Shown here: positions 54,161-63,808 of the stretch, one piece after another
Layout: every line of letters starts with the position of its first letter
How positions within the stretch are numbered: position 1 is the stretch's first letter
NCBI GenBank assembly: GCA_040769385.1
Contig: JAXGLD010000002.1
Coordinates: 186,001-250,000 of the forward strand
DNA length: 64,000 nucleotides
DNA from: PHAA01 sp022706565
GTDB taxonomy: Bacteria; Bacillota; Syntrophomonadia; Syntrophomonadales; Syntrophomonadaceae
Direction: 5' to 3'
Notes under the pieces: model-generated
The model's database searches: none
What the model was told of the DNA's origin: nothing
Seen by the model: only the letters and a program-made list of their open reading frames with translations
Program-made: the position numbers and the translations under genes

Positions 54161-56272
54161 TTACTCCAGAGGTTCGAACTTCACCTTTATAGTCGAGCCG
54201 CTGGTCACCACTTTCCCCGCCACCGGGGATTGATCACTCGCTAAACCATGGCCTTCCGGAATCAGGTGCAATCCTAAATCTGACAGGATCCGGGCTACCT
54301 CCTTCATCGATTTGCCGCTTAAGTCGGGGACGGTGATCTCGCCGCCGGCACCACTTTTATCAAATGGGGACATACTTATTATTACCTCAGAACCTCTGGT
54401 TAATTTACTCCCCGCGCGGGGCGTCTGCTGCCAGACAATATTACCCTCGCCTACCACCTTGGCGGCCAATCCCCGCCCCGCAATAAGTGATTGGGCTTCC
54501 GCCAAAGGAAGGTTAACAACATTGGGGATAATCACCTGCTGATCCTGCTGGGCAGCTATCTTACCGTCAGCAGTCCGCAGCGGCACTCCAAGATACCGCA
54601 ACGAATCGCTGATGATCTCCCGAGCCGCCGGGGCAGCCACCCATCCGCCATAATACGGATATCCCTGGGGCGCATCAACTACTACCATGACTACCAACCG
54701 GGGGTCGTCTGATGGGGCCAATCCGATGAAGGAAGCCACATACTCATTGGCCAGGTAGCCCCCGCCGGGTGCGATTTTCTGAGCAGTTCCGGTTTTACCT
54801 CCTACACGGTAGCCCTCAATATAAGCATTACGGCCGGTACCGTTGGTCACCTCTCCTTCCAGAATGTTGCACAGCTCCTTGGCTGTAGGTTCAGATATGA
54901 CCTGGCGGATTACCTCCGGCTCAATGGTTTTAACCACATTACCTTCAGTGTCCAGCACCTGTCTCAATAGATGGGGTTTCATGAGCTTACCACCATTGGC
55001 GACCGCCGCAACCGCATTCGTCAATTGCATGGCAGTGACAGCGTTGGCCTGCCCCATGGCCATGGTGGCCAGGTCGATCTGTTTGGCATTAGCCTGGTTG
55101 ACCAGTATACCCTTCGCTTCACCGGGAAGGTCGATCCCGGTCGGCTGACCGAACCCAAACCCGTGCAGGTACTTGAAATATTTATCCATACCTAGGTCCA
55201 ACCCTACCTTGACAAATCCCACATTGCAGGAATTCTCCACGATCTGGGCAAAAGTCTGACTGCCATGGGCCTTGCGATTGGGACAGCCAATAGTCTCCTT
55301 ACCTACCTTCACATAGCCTGGACAATAGAACGGAGTGTCGCGATTGACCAGGTTTTCCTCCAGGGCCATCGCGGAAGTGGTTATTTTCATGGTCGACCCA
55401 GGTTCATAACTGTCATTGATGGCGAAATTTCTTCGGTTGCTAGCCGGTGAAGCGCCATAGTTGTTGGGATCGAAGGTTGGCCGGGAGGTCAGGGCCAGGA
55501 TTTCACCGGTCTGGGGATCCATCACAATGGCAGCGGCACTCTTGGCCTGCCGTTCGGCAAAGATCTTATCCAGCTCCCTTTCCACGATATACTGTATAGT
55601 CTCATCGATGGTGAGAACTAGATTGCCTCCATCCACTGGGGCGATATATTTATGGGTGGCTTCAGGTATTTCCCGGCCAGCCGCATCATGTTCGATGATA
55701 ATCCGGCCCTTGGCCCCGCCCACCAAGTCGTTGTAATAGTGGTCAATCCCCTCCAGCCCTGTGTTGTCGGTGCCGGATATGCCTAGTACGTGACTGGCCA
55801 GGGTACCTTTGGGATAAAAACGGCGGCTCTCCTCGGTCAGATCGATCCCAGCCAGCTTCATATCACGAATCTGTTGTGCCTGTTCCGGGCTTATCTGCCG
55901 CTTGACCCACTCAAAGGAACTGTTGGCGGTTATCCTTTTCAAGGTATTCTCCTGATCAAGGCCCAGCACCTGGGATAATTTTTGCGCCGTCTCCTGCTCT
56001 GTTTTGGAACGTTTAACCTCGGCAGGTATGGCATAAACCGAATCGGCGCTTATTGAAATGGCCAGTTCATGACCGTTGCGGTCATAAATAATACCCCGTT
56101 TCGACTCTACCGGTACGTCCCGCATTCGGTTTTGGGTAGCCTTTTCTGAAAGTTCGGCCCCTTTGACAAACTGTACCCAGAAAATCCGCCCCCCAAGTAG
56201 GACGAAAGCAATTGTAAACAAGAAAAAAAGCGTAGCGATACGCTTTCTTAAAAGCAAACCGGTCGTTTGCAT
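54161..56272 (-). CDS. Class B penicillin-binding protein with two PASTA domains (FtsI/SpoVD type)
   Basis: Septal transpeptidase partner of FtsW. It has 703 residues: membrane helix (about 10-30), dimerisation domain starting KRGIIYDRNG, transpeptidase with the catalytic Ser in EPGSTMKI (about 291), SCN (about 344) and KTGTAQK (about 493), then two PASTA repeats (about 570-630 and 640-703). In Bacillus the single-PASTA homologue at this locus is SpoVD and PBP2B has two, so it could be the vegetative or the sporulation enzyme, or serve both. Confidence 0.93.
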   Translation of the reverse strand: MQTTGLLLRKRIATLFFLFTIAFVLLGGRIFWVQFVKGAELSEKATQNRMRDVPVESKRGIIYDRNGHELAISISADSVYAIPAEVKRSKTEQETAQKLSQVLGLDQENTLKRITANSSFEWVKRQISPEQAQQIRDMKLAGIDLTEESRRFYPKGTLASHVLGISGTDNTGLEGIDHYYNDLVGGAKGRIIIEHDAAGREIPEATHKYIAPVDGGNLVLTIDETIQYIVERELDKIFAERQAKSAAAIVMDPQTGEILALTSRPTFDPNNYGASPASNRRNFAINDSYEPGSTMKITTSAMALEENLVNRDTPFYCPGYVKVGKETIGCPNRKAHGSQTFAQIVENSCNVGFVKVGLDLGMDKYFKYLHGFGFGQPTGIDLPGEAKGILVNQANAKQIDLATMAMGQANAVTAMQLTNAVAAVANGGKLMKPHLLRQVLDTEGNVVKTIEPEVIRQVISEPTAKELCNILEGEVTNGTGRNAYIEGYRVGGKTGTAQKIAPGGGYLANEYVASFIGLAPSDDPRLVVMVVVDAPQGYPYYGGWVAAPAAREIISDSLRYLGVPLRTADGKIAAQQDQQVIIPNVVNLPLAEAQSLIAGRGLAAKVVGEGNIVWQQTPRAGSKLTRGSEVIISMSPFDKSGAGGEITVPDLSGKSMKEVARILSDLGLHLIPEGHGLASDQSPVAGKVVTSGSTIKVKFEPLE

Positions 56273-56299
56273 CTATTAACCACCCCGTTTATTATTTCT

Positions 56300-56785
56300 T
56301 TAATTATTAGCTGCCAAGCGTGACAAACTTGCATAAAGATTGTTCAGAAGCCTCTGGCTCAGACTCATATTATCGACATCTGCATATGTATTGGCAGCAA
56401 CGCTTACCGGTTTGGCTTGGGCCGCCATAGCGATCGAGGTTTTGGCATCCGCTTTATACATACCCAGTTGGTTGACCGCCACCTGTTCCACATGGGCCAG
56501 TGAGCTCTTCTCCGCTATCTGATACTCCAAGCGCTGATTGGCGGTCGTCATAGCCTGGATTTCCTGTTCCAGTCGTTCAATTTCGTACCCCAAGGAAGCG
56601 CTTTTCATACATAAGGCAACCAGCAACAAAGCGTAGGCAAAAACGGCAAAGGAGGCTTTGAGATAAAGTTTACGCTTATGATTGACCTTAAGGACTGTGC
56701 GGCGGGCCTTTACCGTTCTAGGTGATTCGGCCAGTTTCTGGTTGTAATTCCAATCCCGGGCTGCACTAGATTGGGCTTGTAGCAT
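56300..56785 (-). CDS. ftsL: FtsL-like septum protein
   Basis: 161 residues with a basic cytoplasmic tail, one membrane helix (about 49-64, FAVFAYALLLVALCM) and a following coiled coil (about 66-105, IERLEQEIQAMTTANQRLEYQIAE), then a low-complexity Ala/Ser tail. This is the FtsL/DivIC plan. Sequence conservation in the family is weak; assignment rests on topology and on position between rsmH and the PBP gene. Confidence 0.82.
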   Translation of the reverse strand: MLQAQSSAARDWNYNQKLAESPRTVKARRTVLKVNHKRKLYLKASFAVFAYALLLVALCMKSASLGYEIERLEQEIQAMTTANQRLEYQIAEKSSLAHVEQVAVNQLGMYKADAKTSIAMAAQAKPVSVAANTYADVDNMSLSQRLLNNLYASLSRLAANN

Positions 56786-56812
56786 ACTATTACTCCTCTC
56801 TGCGCTTTAGAA

Positions 56813-57730
56813 CTATATTCTCTCCGCCACTCGCAGCTTAGCGCTTCGGGCTCTGGGGTTAACAGCAATTTCTTCGTCTGTAGGTATAATGGGTTTGCGG
56901 TGAACCAGCTTCAACGGCGGCCGGCAACCGCATATACATACTGGGAAATCTGGCGGACACTTGCACTGCCTGGTTTGATCCAGGAGAAACTGTTTGACGA
57001 TACGGTCTTCCAAGGAGTGAAAGCTGATTACACACAGCCTGCCCCCAACCTTTAATGCCGCAACCGCTTGCGGAAGAACTTCCCGAAGTGCCTCCAACTC
57101 CTCATTGACTGCTATTCTAATAGCTTGAAAGCTCTTCCGGGCCGGGTGCTTTTCCCGCCTATACCTGGCCGGGACAGCTTCTTTGATAATTTCCGCCAGT
57201 TCCAGGGTGGTATTTATAGGTTGCTGATGGCGAGATTTTACTATGGCGTTACTAATACTGCGGGCATGGCTCTCCTCACCATACTCAAAGAGGATGCGGG
57301 TAATTTCCGATTCAGTCCAGCAATTCACAATTTCCCAGGCGGAAAGCTTCTGCTCCCGGTTCATGCGCATGTCCAAGCGGGCATCATCATGGAAACTGAA
57401 TCCGCGTTCACTGATATCAAGTTGAAAAGAGGAAACTCCCAGGTCGATCATTATTCCATCGACATGGATGATTTCCAAATCGTACAATACCTTATCCAAC
57501 TGTCTGAAATCAGATTTTACTAAAGTAAGGCTGTCAGCATTCAGTTTAACCTTGGTATTATTAAGTGTATCAGCATCCTTATCGATGCCTATGACTCTTG
57601 CATCGGGGGCCAGATGATCTAAAAGCAGACTCAGGTGTCCGCCCCCGCCAACCGTGCAATCCACGTATGTACCGTGCCGATCAGTGACCAGGTTCTGTAT
57701 GGTTGCCTGTAATAACACGGGCTGATGCAA
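56813..57730 (-). CDS. rsmH: 16S rRNA (cytosine-1402-N4) methyltransferase
   Basis: Methylates C1402 in the decoding centre. It has 305 residues: MHQPVLLQATI start, SAM loop DCTVGGGGHLSLLL (about residue 24), GIDKDADTL, GIMIDLGVSSFQLD (about 94), RMNREQKLSAWEIVN, FQAIRIAVNEEL and HSLEDRIVKQF. It starts 16 bp after mraZ, the normal head of the dcw cluster. Confidence 0.97.
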   Translation of the reverse strand: MHQPVLLQATIQNLVTDRHGTYVDCTVGGGGHLSLLLDHLAPDARVIGIDKDADTLNNTKVKLNADSLTLVKSDFRQLDKVLYDLEIIHVDGIMIDLGVSSFQLDISERGFSFHDDARLDMRMNREQKLSAWEIVNCWTESEITRILFEYGEESHARSISNAIVKSRHQQPINTTLELAEIIKEAVPARYRREKHPARKSFQAIRIAVNEELEALREVLPQAVAALKVGGRLCVISFHSLEDRIVKQFLLDQTRQCKCPPDFPVCICGCRPPLKLVHRKPIIPTDEEIAVNPRARSAKLRVAERI

Positions 57731-57745
57731 TACTAATTCTCACTC

Positions 57746-58177
57746 CTAAATTCCCAGTCCTACCAAGTTTTCAGCAATCATCTCATATGAAGACTCTGCT
57801 GCCTGATTATATTGTGCCCAGTTATCACCAGCCCAAATCTCGACCCTGGAACCTACCCCAATCACGATCAAATCCTTATTGATACCGGCATAATCCCTAA
57901 GATTGGGAGGCAATACTATTCGCCCTTGCTTGTCTATCTCTAGTTCGGAAGCACCAGAAAAGAAAAACCGGGCAAAAGATCTGACATCGGCTCGCGTAAA
58001 GGGGAGCGATTTCAGCTTCTCCTCGATGTTTCTCCATTCATTTAATGGATACAGGAAGATGCAATTATCCAAGCCTTTGGTGGCAACAAACCTGACTCCC
58101 AATTCCTCGCGGAACTTGGCCGGGATAATGATCCTTCCTTTGGCGTCCAGGGAATGCTGGTATTCTCCCAAGAACAT
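57746..58177 (-). CDS. mraZ: Transcriptional regulator MraZ
   Basis: DNA-binding regulator of the dcw cluster that also controls its own operon. From the ATG at 58177, after GAGGAGC, it has 143 residues: two SpoVT-AbrB-like halves, LGEYQHSLDAKGRIIIPAKFR and ELEIDKQGRIVLPPNLRDYAG. Three direct GTGGAG repeats 40-60 bp upstream are its likely operator. A longer in-frame start at 58240 would read through the operator. Confidence 0.96.
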   Translation of the reverse strand: MFLGEYQHSLDAKGRIIIPAKFREELGVRFVATKGLDNCIFLYPLNEWRNIEEKLKSLPFTRADVRSFARFFFSGASELEIDKQGRIVLPPNLRDYAGINKDLIVIGVGSRVEIWAGDNWAQYNQAAESSYEMIAENLVGLGI

Positions 58178-58214
58178 AAGTTCTGCTCCTCGGTGATGTT
58201 TTTGTGGGTTGATC

Positions 58215-58240
58215 CTCCACTTTGCTCCACATCTCTCCAC
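58215..58240 (-). promoter_or_regulatory. MraZ operator: three GTGGAG repeats at 10-bp spacing
   Basis: On the minus strand GTGGAG occurs at 58240-58235, 58230-58225 and 58220-58215, exactly one helical turn apart. MraZ proteins are known to bind short tandem repeats of this kind upstream of their own gene. A -10-like TAGAAT is at 58250-58245, so the repeats would cover the transcription start and early leader. Confidence 0.75.
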
Positions 58241-58418
58241 CCCTATTCTATTAGCTAAAACCGATTCCCTTCATTGTGAAAAAAATAACTATTTAAAATT
58301 TTGCTTATTTCGATAGACGTTTATCATTTTCGATGAAATCCCTTACAAATTTTGTCTCACATCTTGTAAAAAAAGATCGCTATATGGGTATTCCGGGCCT
58401 GGACCCAGAAACATAAAG

Positions 58419-58462
58419 TGGGTCAACCGCCATACCTATAAGGGTATTGGTCAGCCGACCCA
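58419..58462 (-). terminator. Hairpin, possible terminator after the ACT/PaaK genes
   Basis: On the minus strand TGGGTC...CCAATACC / GGTATGG...GACCCA is followed by CTTTATGTTTC. It lies about 125 bp after the ACT-domain gene in the 410-bp gap before mraZ. The rest of that gap, apart from the MraZ operator and its A/T-rich upstream DNA, shows nothing I can name. Confidence 0.5.
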
Positions 58463-58587
58463 ACTCGAGATTAGTGCTCAGAATTTGCCTCATCAAATAG
58501 GTTTCATTAAATGCACTTCCCAAAAATTATACTGAAATATTCAATTCAACGGGCAAACTCGCCACCGATGCGACGAACCCAATCGAA

Positions 58588-59016
58588 TTACAATTTATAA
58601 AGGTCCTGGGCCTCCACATAGTTGATGTTCTTCTTCTCAAATACTTCCCTGGCCTTTTTGATATCCTCGACTTTAAATATAACCAGAGCATCACCGCCCG
58701 CAAATCCCAAAAATGCGTATAGGTATTCGATATTGATATTCTCTTCGGAAATCTGGTCCAGAACATCAGCCAGACCGCCGGGTGAATCCGGCATGCGTAC
58801 TGCAATTACCTCAGTCTCGCTCACTGTGAAGCCAGCATCCTTGAGGATCTTGTAGGCATGATCGGGATCATTGACAATCAATCGCAGTATACCGAAATCA
58901 GAGGTGTCTGCAATGGAAAGAGCCCTGATGTTGATACCTGCATCACCCAGTACCCTGGTAACGTGGGCCAGTCGTCCGCTGGAATTCTCCAAGAATACTG
59001 AAATCTGCTTTGCCAT
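58588..59016 (-). CDS. Tandem ACT-domain protein
   Basis: 142 residues made of two ACT domains (VFLENSSGRLAHVTRVLGDAGINIRAL and ADTSDFGILRLIV in the first; RMPDSPGGLADVLDQISEENINIEYLY in the second). ACT pairs usually bind amino acids and act as regulators. The gene follows the phenylacetate-CoA ligase gene by 11 bp; such pairs are common in anaerobes, suggesting it senses an aromatic amino acid or modulates the ligase. The ligand is not shown by sequence. Confidence 0.88.
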   Translation of the reverse strand: MAKQISVFLENSSGRLAHVTRVLGDAGINIRALSIADTSDFGILRLIVNDPDHAYKILKDAGFTVSETEVIAVRMPDSPGGLADVLDQISEENINIEYLYAFLGFAGGDALVIFKVEDIKKAREVFEKKNINYVEAQDLYKL

Positions 59017-59027
59017 TTCAATCCCTC

Positions 59028-60329
59028 CTATATCTTGCGATTGTCTTTGACCCTGACAGCTTTGCCTTCACTGCGCGGTATGGATTTCGGTTCCACCAGC
59101 CGCACCTTTACACTTATCAATAGATTGCTTTCCAATTCCTTGGCAATCCGCTTGTGGAGGTCCTCCAACTTTCTCACTTCATCGCTGAAAATATCCTCTG
59201 AAACCTCCACCTGCACCTCCATTATGTCCAGGTTATCCTGTCGCTCCAATATTATCATATAGTGCGGTTCCACTCCAGGAATGCCGAGCAGTACCGTCTC
59301 AATCGCGGACGGGAATACATTTACTCCGCGTACTATCAACATATCATCAGAACGCCCCAGCACCTTCTGCATACGCACATGGGTCCTCCCGCAGGGGCAT
59401 TCACCATTTGACAGGGTGGTCATATCCCTGGTCCGGTACCGAATCATTGGGATAGCTTCCTTGGTTAGGGTGGTGATCACCAGTTCCCCCAGTGATCCTT
59501 CCGGGAGCACCTCCTCAGTGACGGGATCGATGATTTCGACCAAGAAGTTATCCTCGGCGATATGGAGGCCGGTTCTGAAAGGACACTCGATAGCTACCCC
59601 CGGTCCCATTATTTCACTTAAGCCATATATGTCATAGGCCTTTATGTACAGCTTGTTTTCGATCTCGGTGCGCATCTGTTCCGACCAGGGTTCAGCCCCG
59701 AATATTCCCGCTTTCAACTTAAGGCCGGCCGGATCTATGCCCATGTCATGCATCACTTCGGCGATAAACAGCGCATATGACGGGGTGCAAGCTAGATGAG
59801 TGGATCCGAAATCCTGCATCAGCAAAATTTGGCGCTGGGTATTGCCACCTGATGCCGGAATAACCGATGCTCCTAGCCGCTCCGCTCCATAATGGGCCCC
59901 CAAGCCCCCGGTAAATAACCCGTATCCATAAGCTACCTGAATCACCGATCTCTTATCAGCCCCGGCGCTTACCAGAGCGCGCGCCATCAGGTCCGCCCAG
60001 GTATCCACGTCTTTGCGGGTATACCCTACTACCGACGGTTTACCGGTGGTACCGGAAGAAGCATGAATGCGTACAACTTCGCTCATAGGGACCGCAAAAA
60101 GACCAAAGGGGTAATTGTCACGCATCTCCTGTTTGGTGGTGAAAGGTAGTTTTTGCAGATCTCCCAGGGTATTGACATCGTCTGGTTTTATGCCGGCAGC
60201 ATCCATTTTAGCCCGGTAGGCCGGCACAAAGGCATAAGAACGGAATACTGTTTCCTTAAGTCTTCTAAGCTGCAGTTTTTCGAGGTTATCCCTCACCATA
60301 CACTCCTTCTCCTGATCCCAATAAGTCAT
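59028..60329 (-). CDS. paaK: Phenylacetate-CoA ligase
   Basis: AMP-forming ligase that activates phenylacetate or a related aryl acid. From the ATG at 60329, after AAGGGAGCGG, it has 433 residues, the family's length. Signatures are RLKETVFRSYAFVPAYRAKMD, the phosphate loop HASSGTTGKPSVVGYT (about residue 90), AYDIYGLSEIMGPG, IRYRTRDMTTL and GRSDDMLIVRGVNVFPS. In anaerobes such enzymes take part in aromatic amino-acid breakdown. A longer in-frame start (60401) has no ribosome site. Confidence 0.92.
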   Translation of the reverse strand: MTYWDQEKECMVRDNLEKLQLRRLKETVFRSYAFVPAYRAKMDAAGIKPDDVNTLGDLQKLPFTTKQEMRDNYPFGLFAVPMSEVVRIHASSGTTGKPSVVGYTRKDVDTWADLMARALVSAGADKRSVIQVAYGYGLFTGGLGAHYGAERLGASVIPASGGNTQRQILLMQDFGSTHLACTPSYALFIAEVMHDMGIDPAGLKLKAGIFGAEPWSEQMRTEIENKLYIKAYDIYGLSEIMGPGVAIECPFRTGLHIAEDNFLVEIIDPVTEEVLPEGSLGELVITTLTKEAIPMIRYRTRDMTTLSNGECPCGRTHVRMQKVLGRSDDMLIVRGVNVFPSAIETVLLGIPGVEPHYMIILERQDNLDIMEVQVEVSEDIFSDEVRKLEDLHKRIAKELESNLLISVKVRLVEPKSIPRSEGKAVRVKDNRKI

Positions 60330-60448
60330 TACTCCGCTCCCTTCGGTATCACTTTTACAAGATAAAACAACTACGAAGCTCATTATAATACCAAAACCCA
60401 ATTTGTTCTACCAAATAATGTGTCGTGTGGCCGAGTTGTCCCCAAAAT

Positions 60449-60475
60449 TAAAAAAAACCCCACTGGACCGTGGCG
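60449..60475 (-). terminator. Rho-independent terminator with T8 run
   Basis: On the minus strand CCAC-GGTCCA-GTGG followed by GGTTTTTTTT. It lies between the aspS terminator and paaK; the gap 60330-60727 holds this hairpin, the aspS terminator and an unconvincing 62-codon frame. Confidence 0.6.
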
Positions 60476-60671
60476 CCGCGAGTTTTAACCTGCCTAGCAG
60501 GGGGGTGTTCTCTCATATACTTTATGTGTCCCTCCAAATAGGGCTTGCAAGTGGTATATGAAGGCCGAACTCCCAAAGTTTTTGTGTTGGCAAAAACTAT
60601 ACGGCCGTTCACGCGAACAGCAGGGGTTTCTGACATTTCTTTATTTGTTTAGGTAGATGATAACATAGAAA

Positions 60672-60697
60672 CGGCCGGGCTTCAACCAAAGCCCGGT
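60672..60697 (-). terminator. Terminator-like hairpin after aspS
   Basis: On the minus strand ACCGGGCTT-TGGTTG-AAGCCCGGC followed by CGTTTCTATG, about 30 bp after the aspS stop. The stem is strong; the T-run is broken. Confidence 0.65.
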
Positions 60698-60727
60698 GTA
60701 ATTATGTGTGCCATTTCCCATAAATTA

Positions 60728-62488
60728 CTAGGTTTCTCTGATTTTTAAAGATAACTCGCGCAGCTGTTTGGGGCTGACCGGAGAAGGTGCATCAGTCATG
60801 GGGCAGGAGGCACTCTGGGTTTTAGGAAAAGCGATGACATCCCGGATACTGTCACGGCCAGCCATCAACATGACCAAGCGGTCGATCCCAAAAGCGATGC
60901 CTCCGTGAGGCGGTGCGCCATATTCGAACGCATCCAGCATGAAGCCGAATTTCTCCCGGGCATCCTGACTGTCAATACCTACGGCGGCAAACATCTTCGC
61001 CTGCAGATCGCGATTGTGGATACGAATGCTGCCCCCGCCTATTTCAGTACCGTTCAATACGAGGTCATAGGCACGGGCTCTAACCTGCTGGGGTTTGGTG
61101 TCCAATAAAGGGATATCCTCCGTTTTAGGAGAGGTAAACATATGGTGAACAGCCGCAAAGCGATTCTCCTCCGGATCGAATTCCAACAGCGGGAAATCGT
61201 GTACCCAGGCGAAAGCCAGTTTGGTGGGAGAGCACAGACCTAGCCGCCGGCCTAAATGCAGTCTCAGGAATCCGAGTACCCGGGCTACCACGTCGGCCTG
61301 ATCCGCACCAAACAGAAGCAGGTCTCCAGGATGGGCATCCAGAGCCTTGACAATCTCCTGCATGGTATCCGGGGCAATAAACTTGCTGATTGGTGACTTC
61401 AATTCGGTCTCGGTGACATTGATCCAGGCCATTCCTTTGGCACCATATTCCACTGCCATCCGGCCCAATTCGTCTATCTCACGCCTTGCAAACGAGCCGC
61501 AGCCCTTGGCGTTCAAAGCTCTGACCACACCGCCGCTTTGAATAGCGCTGGCGAAAACCTTGAAATCGACGTTAGCAACCAACCCAGATATATCAACTAT
61601 TTCCCAATCAAAACGCAGATCGGGTTGGTCGGTACCATATTTGAGCATGGCTTCCTGATAGGAAATACGCGGAAATGGAACCGGAATCTCAACCTGACAG
61701 CCACTTTGGAACAAACGCGGCATCATTCCCTCTATCAACGCAATGATATCCTCTTCGTCTACAAAAGACATCTCCAGGTCCAACTGCGTAAATTCCGGCT
61801 GGCGATCAGCCCGCAAATCCTCATCCCGGAAACAGCGGGCTATTTGAAAGTACTTTTCCATCCCTGCCACCATCAACATCTGTTTGTACTGCTGGGGGGA
61901 CTGGGGCAGGGCAAAGAATTCTCCTGGATGAAGCCGGCTGGGTACCAGGTAATCGCGTGCCCCTTCCGGGGTACTGCGACCCAGGATCGGGGTCTCGATC
62001 TCAATGAAGCCCCGTTCATCTAGATAATCGCGGATTTCTTTGACGACCCGATGGCGCAGCAGCAGATTCTCCTTCATTTCCGGGCGGCGCAGATCCAGAT
62101 ACCGGTAACGCAAGCGCAGCAATTCGTCAACTTCGATACCGTTTTCAATATAGAAAGGCGGAGTCTTGGAAGCATTCAAAACCTCCATTGCCTCTACATA
62201 TATCTCTACTTTACCGGTCTTAAGATTGGGGTTTTCAGTATCTTTGGGCCGTTCCCGCACTTCGCCGCGGACGGCTACCACGTATTCACCTCTTACGCTT
62301 TCAGCCAGGTGGAATGCGGATTCGTCCAGTTCGGGGTTGAATACGATCTGTATTATACCGGAGCGGTCCCGTAAATCGATGAAAATGAGGCCGCCGTGGT
62401 CGCGGCGGGAATCTACCCAACCGTTCAGGACCACTGTTTCGCCAACTAATCCCAATCCAATGTCAGTCGCATTATGCGTTCTCTTCAT
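60728..62488 (-). CDS. aspS: Aspartyl-tRNA synthetase, bacterial type
   Basis: Charges tRNA with aspartate. It has 586 residues: N-terminal anticodon OB fold, class II core with the bacterial insertion (GAD domain, about 285-410), motif 2 FRDEDLRADRQPEFTQLD (about 217) and motif 3 GIAFGIDRLVMLMAGRDSIRD near the end. The OB fold reads RRDHGG; the His here is the signature reported for non-discriminating AspRS, which also charges tRNA-Asn. It follows hisS by 20 bp. Confidence 0.97.
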   Translation of the reverse strand: MKRTHNATDIGLGLVGETVVLNGWVDSRRDHGGLIFIDLRDRSGIIQIVFNPELDESAFHLAESVRGEYVVAVRGEVRERPKDTENPNLKTGKVEIYVEAMEVLNASKTPPFYIENGIEVDELLRLRYRYLDLRRPEMKENLLLRHRVVKEIRDYLDERGFIEIETPILGRSTPEGARDYLVPSRLHPGEFFALPQSPQQYKQMLMVAGMEKYFQIARCFRDEDLRADRQPEFTQLDLEMSFVDEEDIIALIEGMMPRLFQSGCQVEIPVPFPRISYQEAMLKYGTDQPDLRFDWEIVDISGLVANVDFKVFASAIQSGGVVRALNAKGCGSFARREIDELGRMAVEYGAKGMAWINVTETELKSPISKFIAPDTMQEIVKALDAHPGDLLLFGADQADVVARVLGFLRLHLGRRLGLCSPTKLAFAWVHDFPLLEFDPEENRFAAVHHMFTSPKTEDIPLLDTKPQQVRARAYDLVLNGTEIGGGSIRIHNRDLQAKMFAAVGIDSQDAREKFGFMLDAFEYGAPPHGGIAFGIDRLVMLMAGRDSIRDVIAFPKTQSASCPMTDAPSPVSPKQLRELSLKIRET

Positions 62489-62508
62489 TACCCGGTAATC
62501 CTCCCTAT

Positions 62509-63771
62509 CTATCCCAATATCCTGTTTATGTACGGAATCAGCTCCTGCTGGGGTATTTCTTCCTGTTGGCCGGTACCCATGCTGCGCACCGTGAATATGC
62601 CCTGGTCCATCTCATTCTCACCCATCAGCACCACGATTCGAGCCCCTAGTTTATTGGCCAGTTTCATTTGAGCCTTCATGCTGCGCCCGTTATAATCGCG
62701 ATCAGCCCTTATGCCGGCCCGGCGTAAACAATCCAAGATGTGCATCGCTGCATCGGTGTATTTTTCGTCCAAAACCGCCAGGAACACTTCCAAATCAAGA
62801 GCCGGCCAGGCTGGCTGTGGATCATTCGCCATGGCCAGTAGCAGGCGTTCCAAACCCAGCGCAAAGCCGATCCCGGGAATATCCGGTCCTCCACAGGCCT
62901 TTACCAGGCCGTCGTATCTTCCCCCACCGCCGACTGCGCTCTGGGCCCCAATAGACGGAATGTGAATTTCAAAAGCAGTATTGGTGTAATAATCCAAACC
63001 CCGGACTAGATTGTTGTCCTGAATGTATTTGATACCCATAGTATCCAGTGATGACTTGACTGTTGCATAATGACCGGCACAATCGCTGCACAGGCTGTCA
63101 ATGATATATGGGAATCCTTTTACCGCTTGCTGGCAGGCACTTTCTTTGCAATCCAGCACCCGCAGGGGATTTTTATCAAAACGAGAGCGGCAGTCCGGAC
63201 ACAACCCGTCCTTTAACGGCGCGATGTGGGCTATGAGTCGTTCCCGGTAGACCTCCCGGCAATCCGGACAGCCAACCGAATTCAGATGCAATTCACAATC
63301 TGATAATCCCAGCTTGGCCAGGATTGCGATTAACAGAGCAATCACTTCGGCATCCACATAGGGACTTCGGCTCCCGAAGACTTCTACCCCGAATTGATGA
63401 AACTGCCGGTAGCGACCGGTTTGGGGGCGGTCATAGCGAAACATGGGACCGATGTAATACCATTTGACTGGCATGACCCCCCCAAAAACCCGGTTTTCGA
63501 TCAAAGACCGGGCGCAGGAGGCAGTGCCTTCCGGCCGTAAAGTCAGGCTGCGGTCGGATTTGTCCAGAAAGGTGTACATCTCTTTGGTCACAATGTCGGT
63601 AGTGTCACCCACTCCCCGTTCAAACAATTCCGTATGCTCGAAAAGAGGAGTCCTAATCTCGTTATAGCCGAAAAGGGCGGCGGTTTCCCGCAATTTTCTC
63701 TCCAGGTATTGCCACTTAAGGGATTCGGGCGGGAGGATATCGTACGTGCCCCGCGGAGCTTTGATTTCCAT
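62509..63771 (-). CDS. hisS: Histidyl-tRNA synthetase
   Basis: Charges tRNA-His. From the ATG at 63771, after GGGGGACTC, it has 420 residues, the usual length. Signatures are PRGTYDILPPES, motif 2 GPMFRYDRPQTGRYRQFHQFGVE (in segments), the His-A motif LVRGLDYYTNTAFE and motif 3 GIGFALGLERLLLAM, with the C-terminal anticodon domain (AGIRADRDYNGRSMKAQMKLANKLGA). An in-frame start at 63858 would overlap hemZ and has no ribosome site. Confidence 0.97.
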   Translation of the reverse strand: MEIKAPRGTYDILPPESLKWQYLERKLRETAALFGYNEIRTPLFEHTELFERGVGDTTDIVTKEMYTFLDKSDRSLTLRPEGTASCARSLIENRVFGGVMPVKWYYIGPMFRYDRPQTGRYRQFHQFGVEVFGSRSPYVDAEVIALLIAILAKLGLSDCELHLNSVGCPDCREVYRERLIAHIAPLKDGLCPDCRSRFDKNPLRVLDCKESACQQAVKGFPYIIDSLCSDCAGHYATVKSSLDTMGIKYIQDNNLVRGLDYYTNTAFEIHIPSIGAQSAVGGGGRYDGLVKACGGPDIPGIGFALGLERLLLAMANDPQPAWPALDLEVFLAVLDEKYTDAAMHILDCLRRAGIRADRDYNGRSMKAQMKLANKLGARIVVLMGENEMDQGIFTVRSMGTGQQEEIPQQELIPYINRILG

Positions 63772-63808
63772 CAAGAGTCCCCCGTTTACGTGTTTTCTCT
63801 GGATAATT

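Noticed and set aside
60448..60636. 62-codon minus-strand frame between aspS and paaK
   Set aside because: It has only a weak ribosome site, lies just after the aspS terminator, and its last codons form a terminator stem and T-run, so translation is unlikely. A short untranslated RNA cannot be excluded.
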